Source: Isoetes taiwanensis
Taxonomy: Eukaryota > Streptophyta > Lycopodiopsida > Isoetales > Isoetaceae
DNA length: 64,000 bases
Reading direction: 5' to 3'
NCBI GenBank assembly: GCA_021234155.1
Contig: JAJEKV010000114.1
Location: 2,588,955-2,652,954 of the forward strand
In this document: in pieces, positions 1-11,390 of the stretch
How positions within the stretch are numbered: position 1 is the first letter of the stretch
Layout of the letters: each line of letters begins with the position of its first letter
Position numbers and translations under genes: made by a program
The notes under the pieces: generated by a model
The model's input: the letters and a program-made list of their open reading frames with translations, nothing else
Databases searched by the model: none
What the model was told of the DNA's origin: nothing

Positions 1-742
1 GATGATGGAATGGAGGAGCTGGATCAGGAGCGGACTACAAATAGTGGCGAGGAGGCAAACCACAAGCTCGGACATTAGAAAACCTTGAAAGAGGAGCACA
101 AAACTTCTAACGGGAAATAGAAGTGGACAAGCATAAACTAGCGATGCAATAAAGAAATAATTGACCGAGGTAGTGCCGATTGAGAACGTTTTATAAAAGG
201 CGATCATCGCCATCACTGCAGAAACTCAAATCCTTCCATATCTATCATGGAAAGTCATGGTCAAAGAAAATCCCTTTCCAACCGCAGACCAAGCATTCCA
301 TGCTAACCAAATCCAGTGCCCCCTTCTACAAGGGGACCGATATTCAGCGAGGCGTCGCTATTGGGCCGCTAAATGGTCTTTTCTTGTTGTGCGGCGGAAC
401 ATTTGCCGCACATCTAATCCAGAAAAGGAGTTTGAACAGAGAGAGAGAAACTTTCTCTCTAAAAAGGGACGATCCACATATCAGAGTGCCCAAATTAGCG
501 ACCATGAAAAAAAAATTCCCTTCTATTATTGACTATTTTCTCTTTCTGGTAATTATACTGGAGTTTACATTTGTTTGAGTCTTTAAATTATGGTATTTAT
601 TCTGTCAAATCGATTCTAGTATTCTGTTATAATGTTATTTATTCTGTTTCTGTCAAATTGATTCTAGTATTCTGTGTGGTACGTTATAATGCTTAGATTT
701 GTTTATTGTTTAGTCTGTGATAATGAATTCTGCTATTCGCAG

Positions 743-1033
743 ATGAGGTTTCCAAAAGTCGACTTGTTGGCAGTGGTTATAGAGTTGCATTTGGGGAGTT
801 GGAGAAGAATGTATGTCTGGCAATGGAGATGCGTCTTCAAGAGTTTTGCTTGAGTTTGGGACATGGTGAAAGAAGAAAATACCTTACCTGTATCTGGGGT
901 TCCGAAGTCAGATGGTCACTCAGGTCAGCAGCTTTCTGTTATTGATAATTCTGGTCAGATCGTCAGTGGCGATGGTGCTAAAGTCTATTGTGAGCTGGTT
1001 GAGGATGAATATGACGAGGATTTTTATAAGTAG
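743..1033 (+). other. Exon-like coding remnant, family unknown
   Basis: The segment follows a good splice acceptor (pyrimidine-rich, ending at base 742). It reads as plausible protein in two overlapping frames. One begins EVSKSRLVGSGYRVAFGELE. The other runs from an ATG at 863 for 56 codons, with an acidic end (CELVEDEYDEDFYK) before a TAG at 1031. The frame switch near 860 suggests either a spliced exon or a frameshifted remnant. I do not recognise the family. Bases 1-742 contain short frames only, including an acidic open start at the window edge (DDGMEELDQERTTNSGEEAN), so a gene may run in from the left. Treat as a weak call. Confidence 0.2.
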
Positions 1034-2690
1034 CTTAGTGTGGATTGTCCGGATGGTGCTCGGACATGCACTTGGAAAATACTACTCACAGGTTATGCGT
1101 AATTACGGGGGGCGTTCACATGTTATACATTCAATTTAGGTATCGATGCAAATCAGCTTTTACAAGTTATTTTCGCAGTCGTGAAGAAGAAGTAGTGACA
1201 GGTTGTATTCTGGATTTGTGAGCTGTAATTCAAGTTGCAAATTTTGGAAACTTGTGGATTTGTGGATAACAAAATTCTGGGCAAATAGCAGTTTGAACTT
1301 GTGGATATGGAAGACTTATAACTTTTGGTATTAACATGAGTTTCAGTTGAACTCATTCTTGTATTGTTTTGAGTAGAAGCTTTTGGATTTGGAATCTTGT
1401 GTATTTATGTTTAATGAACATTGTATTGGCATGAGTTTCAGTTGAACTTATTCTTAATTCTTTTTTGCAGTAGAAACTTTTGGATTTGGAACCTTGTGTA
1501 TTTCAGTTTAATGAACATTGTCTTGTGTTATGTAATTGTGTAATTGTAATATGTAATAGTTTACTGTGTGTAATTTGTGCAGATAATAGTTCAGATGATA
1601 TGATAGTGCAAATAATATGGCAGATAATTGTAATGTTTAAGCTGTGCATATAATAGTGTGTAACAATTTATGTGCAAAAATTTATGTTCAATAAATCTGT
1701 TTAAAGTGGTGCAAAATAATGCTAGTGGATGTAAAATTCTGTGTCTTAATTTAGACATACAAGAAATTTATCCTTGGCCCCTGGACATTTCTTTGGTTCC
1801 AAACTTATGGGGTTGCACCACTATTAATGTCTAAGGTGTGTTTATTCAAAGTTTATTGGGTTCATCTTTGTGAGGCAAGGTGAGGTTTGAGGTATGGAAA
1901 GAAACTCTTCAAAGTCCCAGATTCCATTTAGGATGAGGAGCTTCCAAGGCAACAAAAGAGTGCCATAATTAAATTCTTTGCCAAAGAGATAAATGAAATT
2001 TTTGAGAGTCTTAGAAGAATGAGCATCTAGGTTAGTGAACTGCAATGCCAATGTAGCATTAATTAGGTTGGTAACATGTTGCAGATGGCATATTATGTTG
2101 TCCTATTTCATTAAACACGTGATTTTATATAGGAATTATTCATGGGTTTTGAACACGGTTTGTTTTCAAAAATAAATACTATATATCTTGCATTGACATA
2201 TTATATAGTTCCATTGAAAGAAATAAACTCACATATATTAAGGACCAAAAATATCCATAGAAAAGCTAAGACGAATACCTTGTATTCAATGTAGAATTCA
2301 CATTTCTTTGCGCACATTCCACTAGGAAAACATGGGGTAAAGTCCCTAAAAAATGGTGGATATGTTGCATGGCGCTACTTTGTTGCAATGCCTAAATTTT
2401 CCACATATTAACTTTACATGTTTATACTCCCACATGCTTTCAATTGAAAAATGATTTCATGTGGTCTAGATGCTCATAATGCATATATTACTGCAAAGAG
2501 ATTATCAATCAAAGTCTTACATCCAAAGGTCATGTTACAAAGGAATTTGTGTCGTTCAGAAATTATTGGGTCACGTATGGGTATGGCATAAAAGCACTTT
2601 TGCACATGTATCTAACGTTGACAAATGGTTCAACTCAAACAATCCGATTAAGACTACTCCAAGCAAATTTGATATCAAAAGCCCGACCAA
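1034..2690. other. No gene seen
   Basis: AT-rich sequence. Two related segments near 1330-1400 and 1430-1510 share a phrase ending in 'tttggatttgga', suggesting a diverged local duplication. The short frames here show no family resemblance. Confidence 0.4.
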
Positions 2691-2699
2691 AGCGTAAGG

Positions 2700-4821
2700 A
2701 GGAAAGCAGTGCGGGATCCGGTTTCTTTAAATGCGGCATGAACAGGGTCAAAATTTGGTCATTGGGCTAAAATCAAATAAGCTTTATATATTCTAGCTTG
2801 AGCCATGGAGATTTGGAAAATAATCCATTTGCATAGCATGGACGATTTCGAGCCCCATAAAAAGAAGTTGGTATTTTCTTAGGCGGCATTGTGGCAACAC
2901 ATTCCTCCAACCATTAAGGATTGCAAAAGATTGCTCACTCTTTGTTCTAGTCTAGTGATAATACACTAGGTCTAGCAACTATAGGTCTCGAGTTCGAGAC
3001 CGCCCAGAATCGCACTCTGAACTGTTGGGTGTCAAAACCCACAGACGCAATGTAAAGTGGTTGGGGGCAGGGCCCAACAAAGCAATGTAGTGTGGGCAAT
3101 GTAAAGTGGTTGGGGGCAGGGCCCAACAAAGCAATGTAGTGTGGTGTGTGGTCACATGTCCAGTTGGATGCTGCCTAGTGGCGTGACGTTAAAATACTAT
3201 CTATCTATCTATCTATCTTTGACCTCTATCTATCTATCTATCTTTGACCTCAACAGGGAGCAAATCATCTATGTTCTTTTCTGGATCAAACACGGTCTCA
3301 TCAACTGAAAGGTTAGCAATTATGGGGTCTGATGAGTATTGATTTATGTCGGAGCGAAGTTCCTTCAATCCCTGGATGTAGAACAAAATTATGCAACTAG
3401 TATTTCTCACAAACAAACAAAGTAATATGGCTTTTACATGAGATGATGATGGTTGGGACACAAAGGGTGATTGCATTTGTTGATAGGTCTCTTGCAAGCT
3501 TCCGTATTAGTGTGGCATTTTTCGTCAATGTTTTGCTTAGCCTTCTTTACTAATTCTTTTCGAACAATCTGTAATGTAATAACATATATGTGAGATAAGG
3601 TGAGGGGATGTAATAGATGGCTAGCGGCTTACACGATGCTTTAATGTTATGAGGCTCTTGGTATGCATAGCGCGAGGTAGGACACCATTTGAAGGGGTGG
3701 TAATCCCAAAAGTCCACATAACATGACCTGAATATATGGCGAGTACTTTATGTGAGAAAATAAGCGGTGTTTACAAAGTTATTGTCGCGATTTAATAGGC
3801 GAGAATATATTACGGCAAAATATTATATAATTGTTTCCACGAAAGGGCCGAATTTAACACCGGGTCATGTGGCTATGAGGGGAACTTGCATACCATGAAA
3901 CCAAGAACATGTAGATCGTAATGGTAAGAAGATGGTTTACATAAATTGAACTCTTTACGTAGAGCAAGGCGAGAAGCTACTTGTGATCAAAATAATACTG
4001 AGTTTGCAATCATTGTAGAGGGGATGAAGGCTCAAAAAATATAGAATATGGGTACTTCATGAACTTCCTCGCAAACACAATGGCACTTGTCAAAATTATA
4101 GAAAGGCGCAAAGAACAATATTCAAAACGTATGCTAGAAAACAGAATATAAATGGTAGGTGGTGAATGATGAATATCATTTTGCAGTAATTCATAATACC
4201 TTAATCACAGTCCAGCTTTGAAGTGCCATTAGGAGATGTTCCTGCTGGTCCATAGGAAATAGCCGTCCAAACTAGAACCATCGGGGGTACTCCATAATCC
4301 GGCAATAAGACCACATGACCATCTTTGCAACACATTTGATTGAGTTCATAAGAAGGTGAGAAAGATGATAAATGACTAAATGAGCAAAGCTGGTGGCTTA
4401 ATAATGGGGGGAGAAGTGGATGAGTGCAAGATTGAAAAAAAGGGACCCGATAAGCAAGGTTAAATGCCAGCGACCCATAATGCCACGATCTCAGTCTTAG
4501 GAGGAAGACCAAAAAGCACAATTCCAAATATGCCATTGACAAACCGCCATGGAGTGGTAAATTGTTCAAGGGTGGATCATCTCTATTGGGAATGTGGAAT
4601 TCACAATCGGACCCTGCATAGACTTAGTATTATTTTAGTTAGAAGGATTAGACAAACTTAGACTAACCTACAAAGGTGTAGATTACCTTGATGGCTTGTT
4701 GCATAAGCAGAGGTGCAATTAGCATTCCAAAGCGGCTCGCTTTTGCAATTACAGTGAATCTGTTGATAATGGAGCATGCACCAAGTATAGCCATCAAAAG
4801 AGCAACAAGGAAACCCGGAAC
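2700..4821 (-). pseudogene. Boron transporter (BOR/SLC4-like) pseudogene, several exons
   Basis: BOR proteins are plasma-membrane borate exporters of the SLC4 anion-exchanger fold. Reading leftwards, consecutive exons match the middle and C-terminal part of plant BOR proteins. Exon 4821-4687 (45 codons, AG and GT ends) holds GACSIINRFT and PLLMQQAIK. A frameshifted exon at about 4613-4450 holds CEFHIPNRDD and PWRFVNGIFG. About 4345-4200 holds PDYGVPPMVLVWTAISY. Exon 4067-3894 has EFNLCKPSSYHYDL and two in-frame stops. Exon 3727-3633 has CGLLGLPP and, shifted, MHTKSLITLKH. Exon 3568-3438 has QETYQQMQSP. Exon 3371-3235 has GLKELRSDINQ and EKNIDDLLPVEVK. That exon resumes beyond an inserted SINE at about 2944 with RVSNLLQSLMVGG, then CVATMPPKKIPTSFYG and finally HAAFKET. 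The N-terminal third and the extreme C terminus were not found. Stops, frameshifts and the SINE mark it as dead. Family identity is strong, from remembered BOR motifs. Confidence 0.82.
2946..3245 (+). mobile_element. tRNA-derived SINE with (CTAT)n tail, inside a BOR exon
   Basis: The head carries a pol III A-box-like TAGTCTAGTGA at about 2948-2958 and a B-box-like GAGTTCGAGACC at about 2990-3001. The body contains a 49-bp tandem duplication (3047-3095 and 3096-3144). The 3' end reads GTGGCGTGACGTTAAAAT and runs into a (CTAT)n microsatellite (about 3195-3245) that includes a duplicated 'tttgacctc'. The flanking sequence on both sides belongs to one continuous BOR exon, so this is an insertion. 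A target duplication is not clear because the site itself is repetitive (CAAAGAACAAAGA). Confidence 0.75.
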
Positions 4822-4829
4822 CTGAGACC

Positions 4830-5670
4830 ACGAAATTCAGAGTAGTAAGCAACATTATATTCAACTCTAGCACTATCTTTTCCTTGGAATGCAGGGGAGA
4901 GAAGGAGAGAAGCAAGGAGAGAAGGAGAGAATAAATGAAACAAATGAACGGAAGTGTACTGCAACCCTTCATACTGTCTTGATTCTTACCTTCCCCGATG
5001 GAGTTCGCAACCCATCTGATGGAGCTTCTCTGGGCTAGAAAACAGAATTATTTGCTGGTAAATCTACTGGACGGAGGAGCCAATGCATCGCTGATGATAT
5101 AGCTTGCCATAGCACAGCTTGTCAGAGAGAGGTCGTTGCTAAGCGTCAAGGTCGGATGCAACAGGCATCGTCCCTAAGAAAAATAAAGCATTAGCTGCAG
5201 CATCCCAAGCTTTAAGGGCGCCAAAGGAGAGAAGACTCCATAGCCTTACCTACGCATTGACAGAATCCAAGTCCAACAATATGCCATTTGATGGCGCCTT
5301 ACTTGCAATTGCCGTTTTGCAGATGTTGGAGCATTCGGTGTTAGCCCTAGAGCGAAAGCCGAAGCTAGATGCCATTGCTGCGAAGCGTCGAGCAAGATTT
5401 CGTCCAATAAAAGACGTGGCAGGAAAATACGAGATTGGATTGCGGCGCAGAAAAAATAGGGAGGGACAAAAAAAAAGAAAAATGCCAAACTGCCTTATAT
5501 ATGTTTAGATTATTGCAGTAATCCCAGGCTTCTGTTAATTACGAAAACTGTATTAGCCTGTGATGTGGGATAACACCATGGAATATTTTGCAAAGGTTCC
5601 AAATCAAGGGTTACAAAAAGATCGATACAGAGTACAGAAAAAGCTACATATTGGTTTAGAGTATGGTCCA
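4830..5670. other. Intergenic, one short open frame, no recognised gene
   Basis: This lies upstream of the BOR remnant and downstream of the kinase. The missing N-terminal BOR exons were looked for on the minus strand and not found. A plus-strand frame at 5257-5508 (83 codons) is helix-like and rich in Ala, Arg and Lys, but it has no family resemblance and is probably chance or a small remnant. Confidence 0.35.
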
Positions 5671-5671
5671 T

Positions 5672-5950
5672 TCATGGAAGAGTGAATGAAAAATTAACGA
5701 CTAGTCGGGAAAGGCGACTCGATTCAACAAGTTTTTTGTTATCAAGAACAACTAAGTTTTTCGTATCACCAGCTCCCCATCTCAAATACAAATCCTTACC
5801 TTTCTCGATGGCAGCCTCGCTCACATTATGAAGATGGCAGACATAATGAACCTTTCCCACATCCTTCATGCAATACCGAATCATACCCTCAAAACAATGA
5901 AGACAGTGTTCTAAGGCTTTACACACCAATATCACACCAGCTAGTCTAGT
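5672..5950 (-). pseudogene. Fragment of an HUH Rep-like nuclease gene (C-terminal part)
   Basis: The minus strand reads AGVILVCKALEHCLHCFEGM followed directly by IRYCMKD, then a helical tail with KGKDLYLRWGAGDTKN. This matches the better-preserved copy at 19346-19708 (AGVILVCKALKNNRMHCFEG, then MLGYCMKD). The YxxKD signature corresponds to the catalytic-tyrosine motif of HUH Rep proteins. The HUH histidines are absent, so only the 3' half is here. It begins within about 15 bases of the receptor kinase stop codon and so occupies that gene's 3' flank. Homology to the second copy is seen directly. Assignment to the HUH superfamily is inference from motif order in that copy. Confidence 0.6.
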
Positions 5951-5960
5951 CAGCACCACG

Positions 5961-7795
5961 TCAGCAGCTACGTGGCAATTCTGTCGAGCCAGCTCTGGGT
6001 ATTGAAGGAAGCTTTGGCGGTGTAAGGGCGAGGCCGAATTGGCAGTTCGGAGGCTCCATATCCCCTTCAAGCATCCGCAAAACATTGGCTATGGAGGGCC
6101 GGTAACAGACCTGAGTATGGGCGCACAGAATTCCAACATTCACGAATGTTTCCATCACGCTTTTCAGACCCGTCTGCCGGATCCGCTCATCCACAACACA
6201 GTGAGAATTTCCTTCCTTCACCAAGCTCCAAGCCCAATCTGCAATATGAAATTCCTCCGGATCAGCCCGACTCGTATCCATGGCTTTTCTGCCCGATAAC
6301 AGCTCAAGCATAATCCCATAGCTGTAAACATCAATTTTGTCGCTCAAATGCCCATACAATGCATACTCGGTGCCATATAAATTGGGGTTCCGGCAATTCT
6401 CGTTGTCAGATGAGAAATTCCTTGCGGTGTAATCTTTGCAAGCCCAAAATCTGCAACCTTGGCATTCAAATCTGCATCCAGGAGCACATTGCTGGGTTTT
6501 ATGTCTCTGTGAGTAATTGTGGGCTGAGCCTCGTTATGCAGATAATTTATTCCGGTGGCTATGGCTATTGCGATTTTTCTCCTCTCCGGCCATGACAGAA
6601 AAGGCTTCAAATTGGAATGAAGAGCTTGTTCTAAATTCCCCCCTGGTAGATATTCAAGCACTAAAAGCCTGTGGCGCAGCTCATTTCCGACCGTTGCAAT
6701 ACAATATCCCCTAACTTGAAGCAGATTTCTGTGTTTAATTTGGCTGATTACTTGAACTTCATTTACAAAAACTTGGTCGTCTTCCTGGACGCCGGACTTC
6801 ATCGATTTAATGGCTACTTCCAATCCGTCAATCTGCCCCTTAAAAACTGTTCCCGAAGCTCCTTCCCCCAAAATATTTTGTGGGCTAAATCCGTTTGTCG
6901 CCTCCTTCAATTCTTCTATATGAAACTCGATTACTCCCGTATTGGGCCCTTCTAATTTAATCCTCCGATGCTCGTAGACAATTTTTTGCTCTAAAAGACG
7001 GTACATTTTTCTGCCGAGATATAAGAGCAATCCTAGAACCGCCACTGTTGCAACAGAACAGACCGAGATGATGATGTAGAATTGGCGATTATGGGACGTT
7101 TCATCCTTAAAATTCACCGCCAGAAGGCATTGTGCAGTGTATTTATCAGTGGGACCTTTAGAATTAATGATTCCGGAGCCATACAGAACTGCAAAATAGA
7201 CACATTCTGTGTTGCTATCGTTGCTCCAGAGATTGCTCAAATCTGCAGCCACGATAGAAGCTTGGCTTGTGCAGTAATTACAATCTGATTGAACTCTTAA
7301 ATCCCCTTTACACGATTGATCCATTGAAGCATTTCCGACCACTCTGTCCCAATCCGTGGTATTTATGATTCCGGCACAGTGCAAAGGATCGGAGATTAAA
7401 TCTGCCACTTTGTAAGGAACTGGGAAGCATTGATTCAAGAAATTTACCTTAGAACCGATGGAATCTAGACTCTTTTGGTAAGAATGAAGACAGGCATATG
7501 CTGTGGCATTATCCTGGAGCTCAAATATGTTTGTATTTCGCAGATGCAGGGCTAAACCGATCCCAAATGTGTTGAGCAAAGCTCTGCAGCAAGAAGTATA
7601 GTTTGTGCTTGATCCCTGCTCGCAAACGCTGAAGGAAATCGACAGAGTGCTTAAATATGCGTAGAAATCGATGGAACAGGTGGCATTGTCTGATTCAGAA
7701 GATGAATCTGCTAGAAGATTGCGAGCAGAACAATTTGGGCAGAGAGTAAAGAGCACAAAACTCAGAATGAGCATGTCCGAGCGCCGGAAAGCCAT
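5961..7795 (-). CDS. SPARK-domain receptor-like serine/threonine kinase, one frameshift
   Basis: Single-exon membrane receptor kinase. Residues 1-25 are a signal peptide. An extracellular Cys-rich region follows (Cys 40, 58, 69, 70, 102, 123, 140), including TSCCRALLNTFGIGLALHL, as in SPARK-domain kinases of the At1g11050/RKF3 type. A second Cys cluster is at 162-175 (CNYCTSQA). Residues 239-261 form the membrane helix. The kinase domain has P-loop GEGASGTV (310-317), Lys330 in AIKSMK, HRDIKPSNVLL (429-439) and DFGLAK (449-454). At about 6368 one base is missing (GCACCGAG where GCACCGGAG is expected), shifting the frame within MAPEY. The rest continues in another frame from 6359 to the stop at 5961 (YGHLSDKIDVYSYG, then subdomain XI). 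The intact protein would be about 607 residues. One missing base could be an assembly error or a recent inactivation. A tail segment also reads IMLELLSG, one residue shorter than usual. Confidence 0.88.
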
Positions 7796-8410
7796 AGCCA
7801 GCTATGGTCTGTAGACGCTCTTTCTTTCTTTTGTGCCAATCCGGCCGGCCGCCATAGCTGACCTTTACCTTTTTAAAACCACAAGTGGTTTTTGGGGTCC
7901 CGTTATCACCAGTTTTTGTTTGTTCATGTCCCCAAAATTTCAATAAATAACTAGTAACAATGCCCAGCAACGAACTAGTAACAATGCCCAGCGTTGCTGG
8001 GAATAAGTTGGAATCCTGTAAATGTTATGGCCACAATAAGAAAAACGTGCAATAATGGCCACAATAAGAAAAACGTGCAGTAATATCCAACTTTTGTAAC
8101 TTTTTATTTAAAAAAAAAAAATTCAATTAACAAAGTTTAAAAGAAATCTAGCTCCTTCGTTAAGTAGTGTTGCATCTATATCTCTGAGAACTTTAAGTAG
8201 AAAAACATGGTGCTTATTCGTAGCAATTCTGAGTGGGTGTGAACTGATATGGGTCTCCACGTTATATTATATTTACAAATAACTTGTATGTAGTTAACTA
8301 TATACACAATTTGGTCCGTGTATGGGTTGTTAAGGTAAAACTGTGATAGGTTTATCCATAGCTGCCTTGTGGCGTGACGTTAAAATCCCTTCTTCTTCTT
8401 CTTCTTCAAA
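7796..8410. repeat. Kinase 5' flank with short tandem duplications and a SINE/LINE 3' end
   Basis: The promoter side of the kinase. A 'taacaatgcccagc' motif is repeated at about 7966-7992, and a 28-bp unit (ggccacaataagaaaaacgtgc) is repeated at about 8029-8080. At 8360-8408 lies a 3' end reading GCCTTGTGGCGTGACGTTAAAAT followed by (CTT)n. This matches the end of the SINE at 2946-3245, so it is a truncated copy of the same tail. Confidence 0.55.
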
Positions 8411-8485
8411 CATGGACTATTTAGCAAACGTAGACCTCACTTTCTTTTGAAACAGCATGATCTAGCATTTTTGGATGGACAGACC

Positions 8486-8591
8486 TGCAAAGAAACCAAC
8501 ACCAATGCTGTGCATCATAAAAACACATGCATCATATTTGCAAAGTAATCAACACCAATGATGTGCATCATAAAAACACATGCATCATATT
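8486..8591 (+). repeat. 53-bp tandem duplication
   Basis: Two nearly identical adjacent units start at 8486 and 8539. Each contains caacaccaatg and gtgcatcataaaaacacatg. No function is apparent. The plus-strand frame just downstream (8616-8918, 100 codons, hydrophobic start) has no family resemblance and is not called. Confidence 0.6.
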
Positions 8592-9119
8592 TTGTTTGTG
8601 TTACAGGTGTAGCAATTGATCTCATGTAAATGGCTTGATGAACTCTCAAAATGTAAATTTTATGCATTAAGGAAGCCTTTTGTCCTTTCTATGTTTTTTA
8701 TGGGGTTTATGGGTTTTTTCTATCTTTTGTTTTGGGCCACTGATCCGGGGAATATTCTACAAATTGTGCCAGATCAAGGACCAGGGATTTTTCCACCAGA
8801 AATCTTAGCCCCACTTCCAATGGTGCAAAAGTGCTCAATGGTCTACGTGCACATTGGAAAGAAATCGAGGGCCAAAGAAAACTCAATGGCAGGCATCATT
8901 CTGGTGGCACTGTTGTAAACTAGACTGCCAATGGAATGGATCCTCATTTGCTGCCGGGATTTCGAATTGCATGAATGAATCTTGTTGCGGTGATCAATCT
9001 ATTTGCTAGTGCAGTGCAGCTAGTTCTTGGGCCAGAATCAATCCTCTTCACAGCAACCAAATATACCTGCAGAACACACAGACACAGATATGCCCTGCGG
9101 AAAAGAAAGAATGCAAGCA

Positions 9120-9220
9120 ACAAGGCACCGACACGAGGGTTGGAGGATTCGAACCTCCAGGCCGGAGCCCTCACCAGAGCCCCACAGTTTTTTCGACCAA
9201 CATAGTAGCCAACCATTGGA
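9120..9220 (-). repeat. tRNA-like (SINE head) sequence
   Basis: On the minus strand GGAGG-TTCGAAT-CCTCC forms a perfect T-arm with a consensus B box (GGTTCGAATCC). It is preceded by GGGGCTCTGGTGAGGGC, resembling an A box. The would-be acceptor arm (AACCCTCG) has no partner at the right distance, so this is not a functional tRNA gene. It is more likely a SINE head or tRNA relic. Confidence 0.4.
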
Positions 9221-9329
9221 TAGAACATCGGCCAAGCAAATAGCTCAAATCTGTTTTATACTTCTTATTTCATACAGACGGAGCTTGCTGCTAGGGCAAA
9301 CGTTTCTGAGAAGACAACAGAGACTAATA

Positions 9330-9447
9330 AACTTCCCCCTTTTGTAATCTGCACAAGATCATCCTTCTTCTAATAAACCTGCTTGCGCTTGAACGATGCT
9401 CTGCCCTTGCTCTGTTTGAACCTGCTTGCGATGCCCCTCCACCGCAC
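9330..9447 (-). other. Possible exon of an unidentified gene
   Basis: The minus strand has a strong acceptor (ttatttttgcag) just right of 9447. An open stretch follows, reading VRWRGIASRFKQSKGRASFK then RKQVY. A TAG follows, then KKDDLVQITKGGSLL in the same frame. The basic composition and clean acceptor look like a true exon that has picked up a stop. Family not recognised. It may belong with the exon-like pieces at 10500-10608 and 11391-11510 on the same strand. Confidence 0.3.
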
Positions 9448-10499
9448 CTGCAAAAATAAATAGACAACCCATGCCGAAAAAAGAAAGTGGCCTCAAACGC
9501 TATATCCGCCCTACAATCTAGGATGGAAATTTGCCAACCATGGCAAAAATGAACTTGCAAACAGATCGAAATTAGAAATTAGACATCTGAATGCCAACAA
9601 GCTGCTCAAAACGCCTAAAATATACGGTTTCCCATACTATACACAAGCGAAATCTTACTCCACACCATTGCATTCCAAATACGAAACAAAAAGCGGGGAA
9701 GTTTATGGGCAATAATATGTTATTTAGTCATGTCTTTGATTCGATAGAGACGTGGACCATGATGCATAAGGGCAAGGTTTATGGTTATTGCCATTTAAAA
9801 ATAATCTTTAGCTAAGGAAAAATGGCGAGATTATTCAATGGTGAAGATTGGAAGATTAGAATCTACATTTTGGATCAGGAAGCCACAAAATAGGAAGGGA
9901 GATAGTTACGTGGAAGAGGGTTTCACGCGTTTGAGCTGCCACTAATATCAAATGGAAGAAGCAGTCTCATTGAGAAAGGAGGAGGCGTTTTTGAATTAAA
10001 GAGGAAGGTGGGCGTCAAAAAGAGATAGGCGCTCATTTCCTGCTTGAATATCACTTGTTTAACTTCCTCGTTAGTGCGATGCTCGGGCTATTGCAAAAGA
10101 TCTAGGATTTTAATCTTGATATACCATCACTATTACATCTTCTTTGATGGATGGGCGGACACCGCAAAGCAACCATCACTAAAGATGTGCATATTAAAAA
10201 CAATGTATATTATTACGTCTACATTCTTGATGTAGAGATTGATCTCCTTTGATAGGCGAGTTGGTATAGAGAGTGTTCTCTGATTTCTTTAGATCTGCAA
10301 CCTAAATGCATGCCAAAGAAATACCAGTCCAGCTATTGCATTAAAAACCATAATGTTACAGTGCCGTATACAAACATGAAATGTTCTTTGCAAATTGAAC
10401 ATGCCCAGGGCAACACTGGAGTGAATCCTAGTTAATATTTAAGAAGCAACAAACTGGAAGAGGAGGCAAACTTGCAAAATTGAATGTGGCAGACTATGT

Positions 10500-10608
10500 T
10501 GGATATCGGGAGAGAACATACTCTAAGGAGAAACTGAGCAGTGCAACAACCGTCCTTGCATTTCTAAGCAAAGCCCAGACAACTCGTGCAGGAAGTCCAC
10601 CAATATAG
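10500..10608 (-). other. Possible exon of an unidentified gene
   Basis: The minus strand after an AG at 10609 reads SYIGGLPARVVWALLRNART, then VVALLSFSLEYVLSRYP, before a stop. Composition is protein-like. The family is not recognised, and upstream and downstream exons were not resolved. Confidence 0.25.
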
Positions 10609-11390
10609 CTGATGCTCGATTACCAGACATCTGGTTGCCTTACATTTTCAAATAATTGCAATATTAACCTGATCGAGTGAGCGATATTACTTTGTACCGT
10701 GAGCCATGGTGTTTTTTTGCAGCAAGATCCACTTATAATCCTGAAAGGTGCATAGATCCACAGAATGAAGTTGCATGAGTTTACAAATCCATGAGAAGGG
10801 CAGTACCTGTACGTAGAGGACCAGAGTGGAACATCATAGTTATCCTAGTTGTAGTACACAAATGCTCCTTCGAAGTGAATGAAGATGCAATAATATAAAG
10901 CTTGAGGTGGTTCAGCAAGAAAAATGGAATGGGGATTCCAATTCGCTATAATCTAGCTAATCCCATCTTCATGCCCCAGATTTACCATTCATAACATAGA
11001 CATGTCTTCATAGTCAAAAGAAAATACTCTAAAACCGGGTATCTCTTAAAGCCCTAAATCTTCGTCATTGTGCTATTTCTAGCATGTCAGTTACAATCCA
11101 AGTCAAAAGAAGCAAGAAAATTAGTGCACTTTAACTCTAGGAGGTGAACTGGGCATGGCTCGATGGAAGAAGGGCTATTGGAGCTCTATTCCTGATCGAA
11201 TCGACAGCGCTTGCAAGAACTTTGATGGCAAATCAGTGCCAGAAGTTGTTTTCACAAGCATGGTTTTAATTTTTATAAGAGCTTCTACCCTAAAATAGTG
11301 TAATTTGACAAAGTTAGAGCATAAAAAATAGACGATTCCATGACATCTTACTAAATTGCTTGTAAAACTAACTATTACTCCAGCTCTTAC

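Noticed and set aside
3195-3245. The (CTAT)n run as an independent microsatellite
   Set aside because: It directly follows the SINE 3' end and is better explained as its tail.
9120-9220. A functional tRNA gene
   Set aside because: The T-arm and B box are perfect but no acceptor stem or anticodon arm can be formed.
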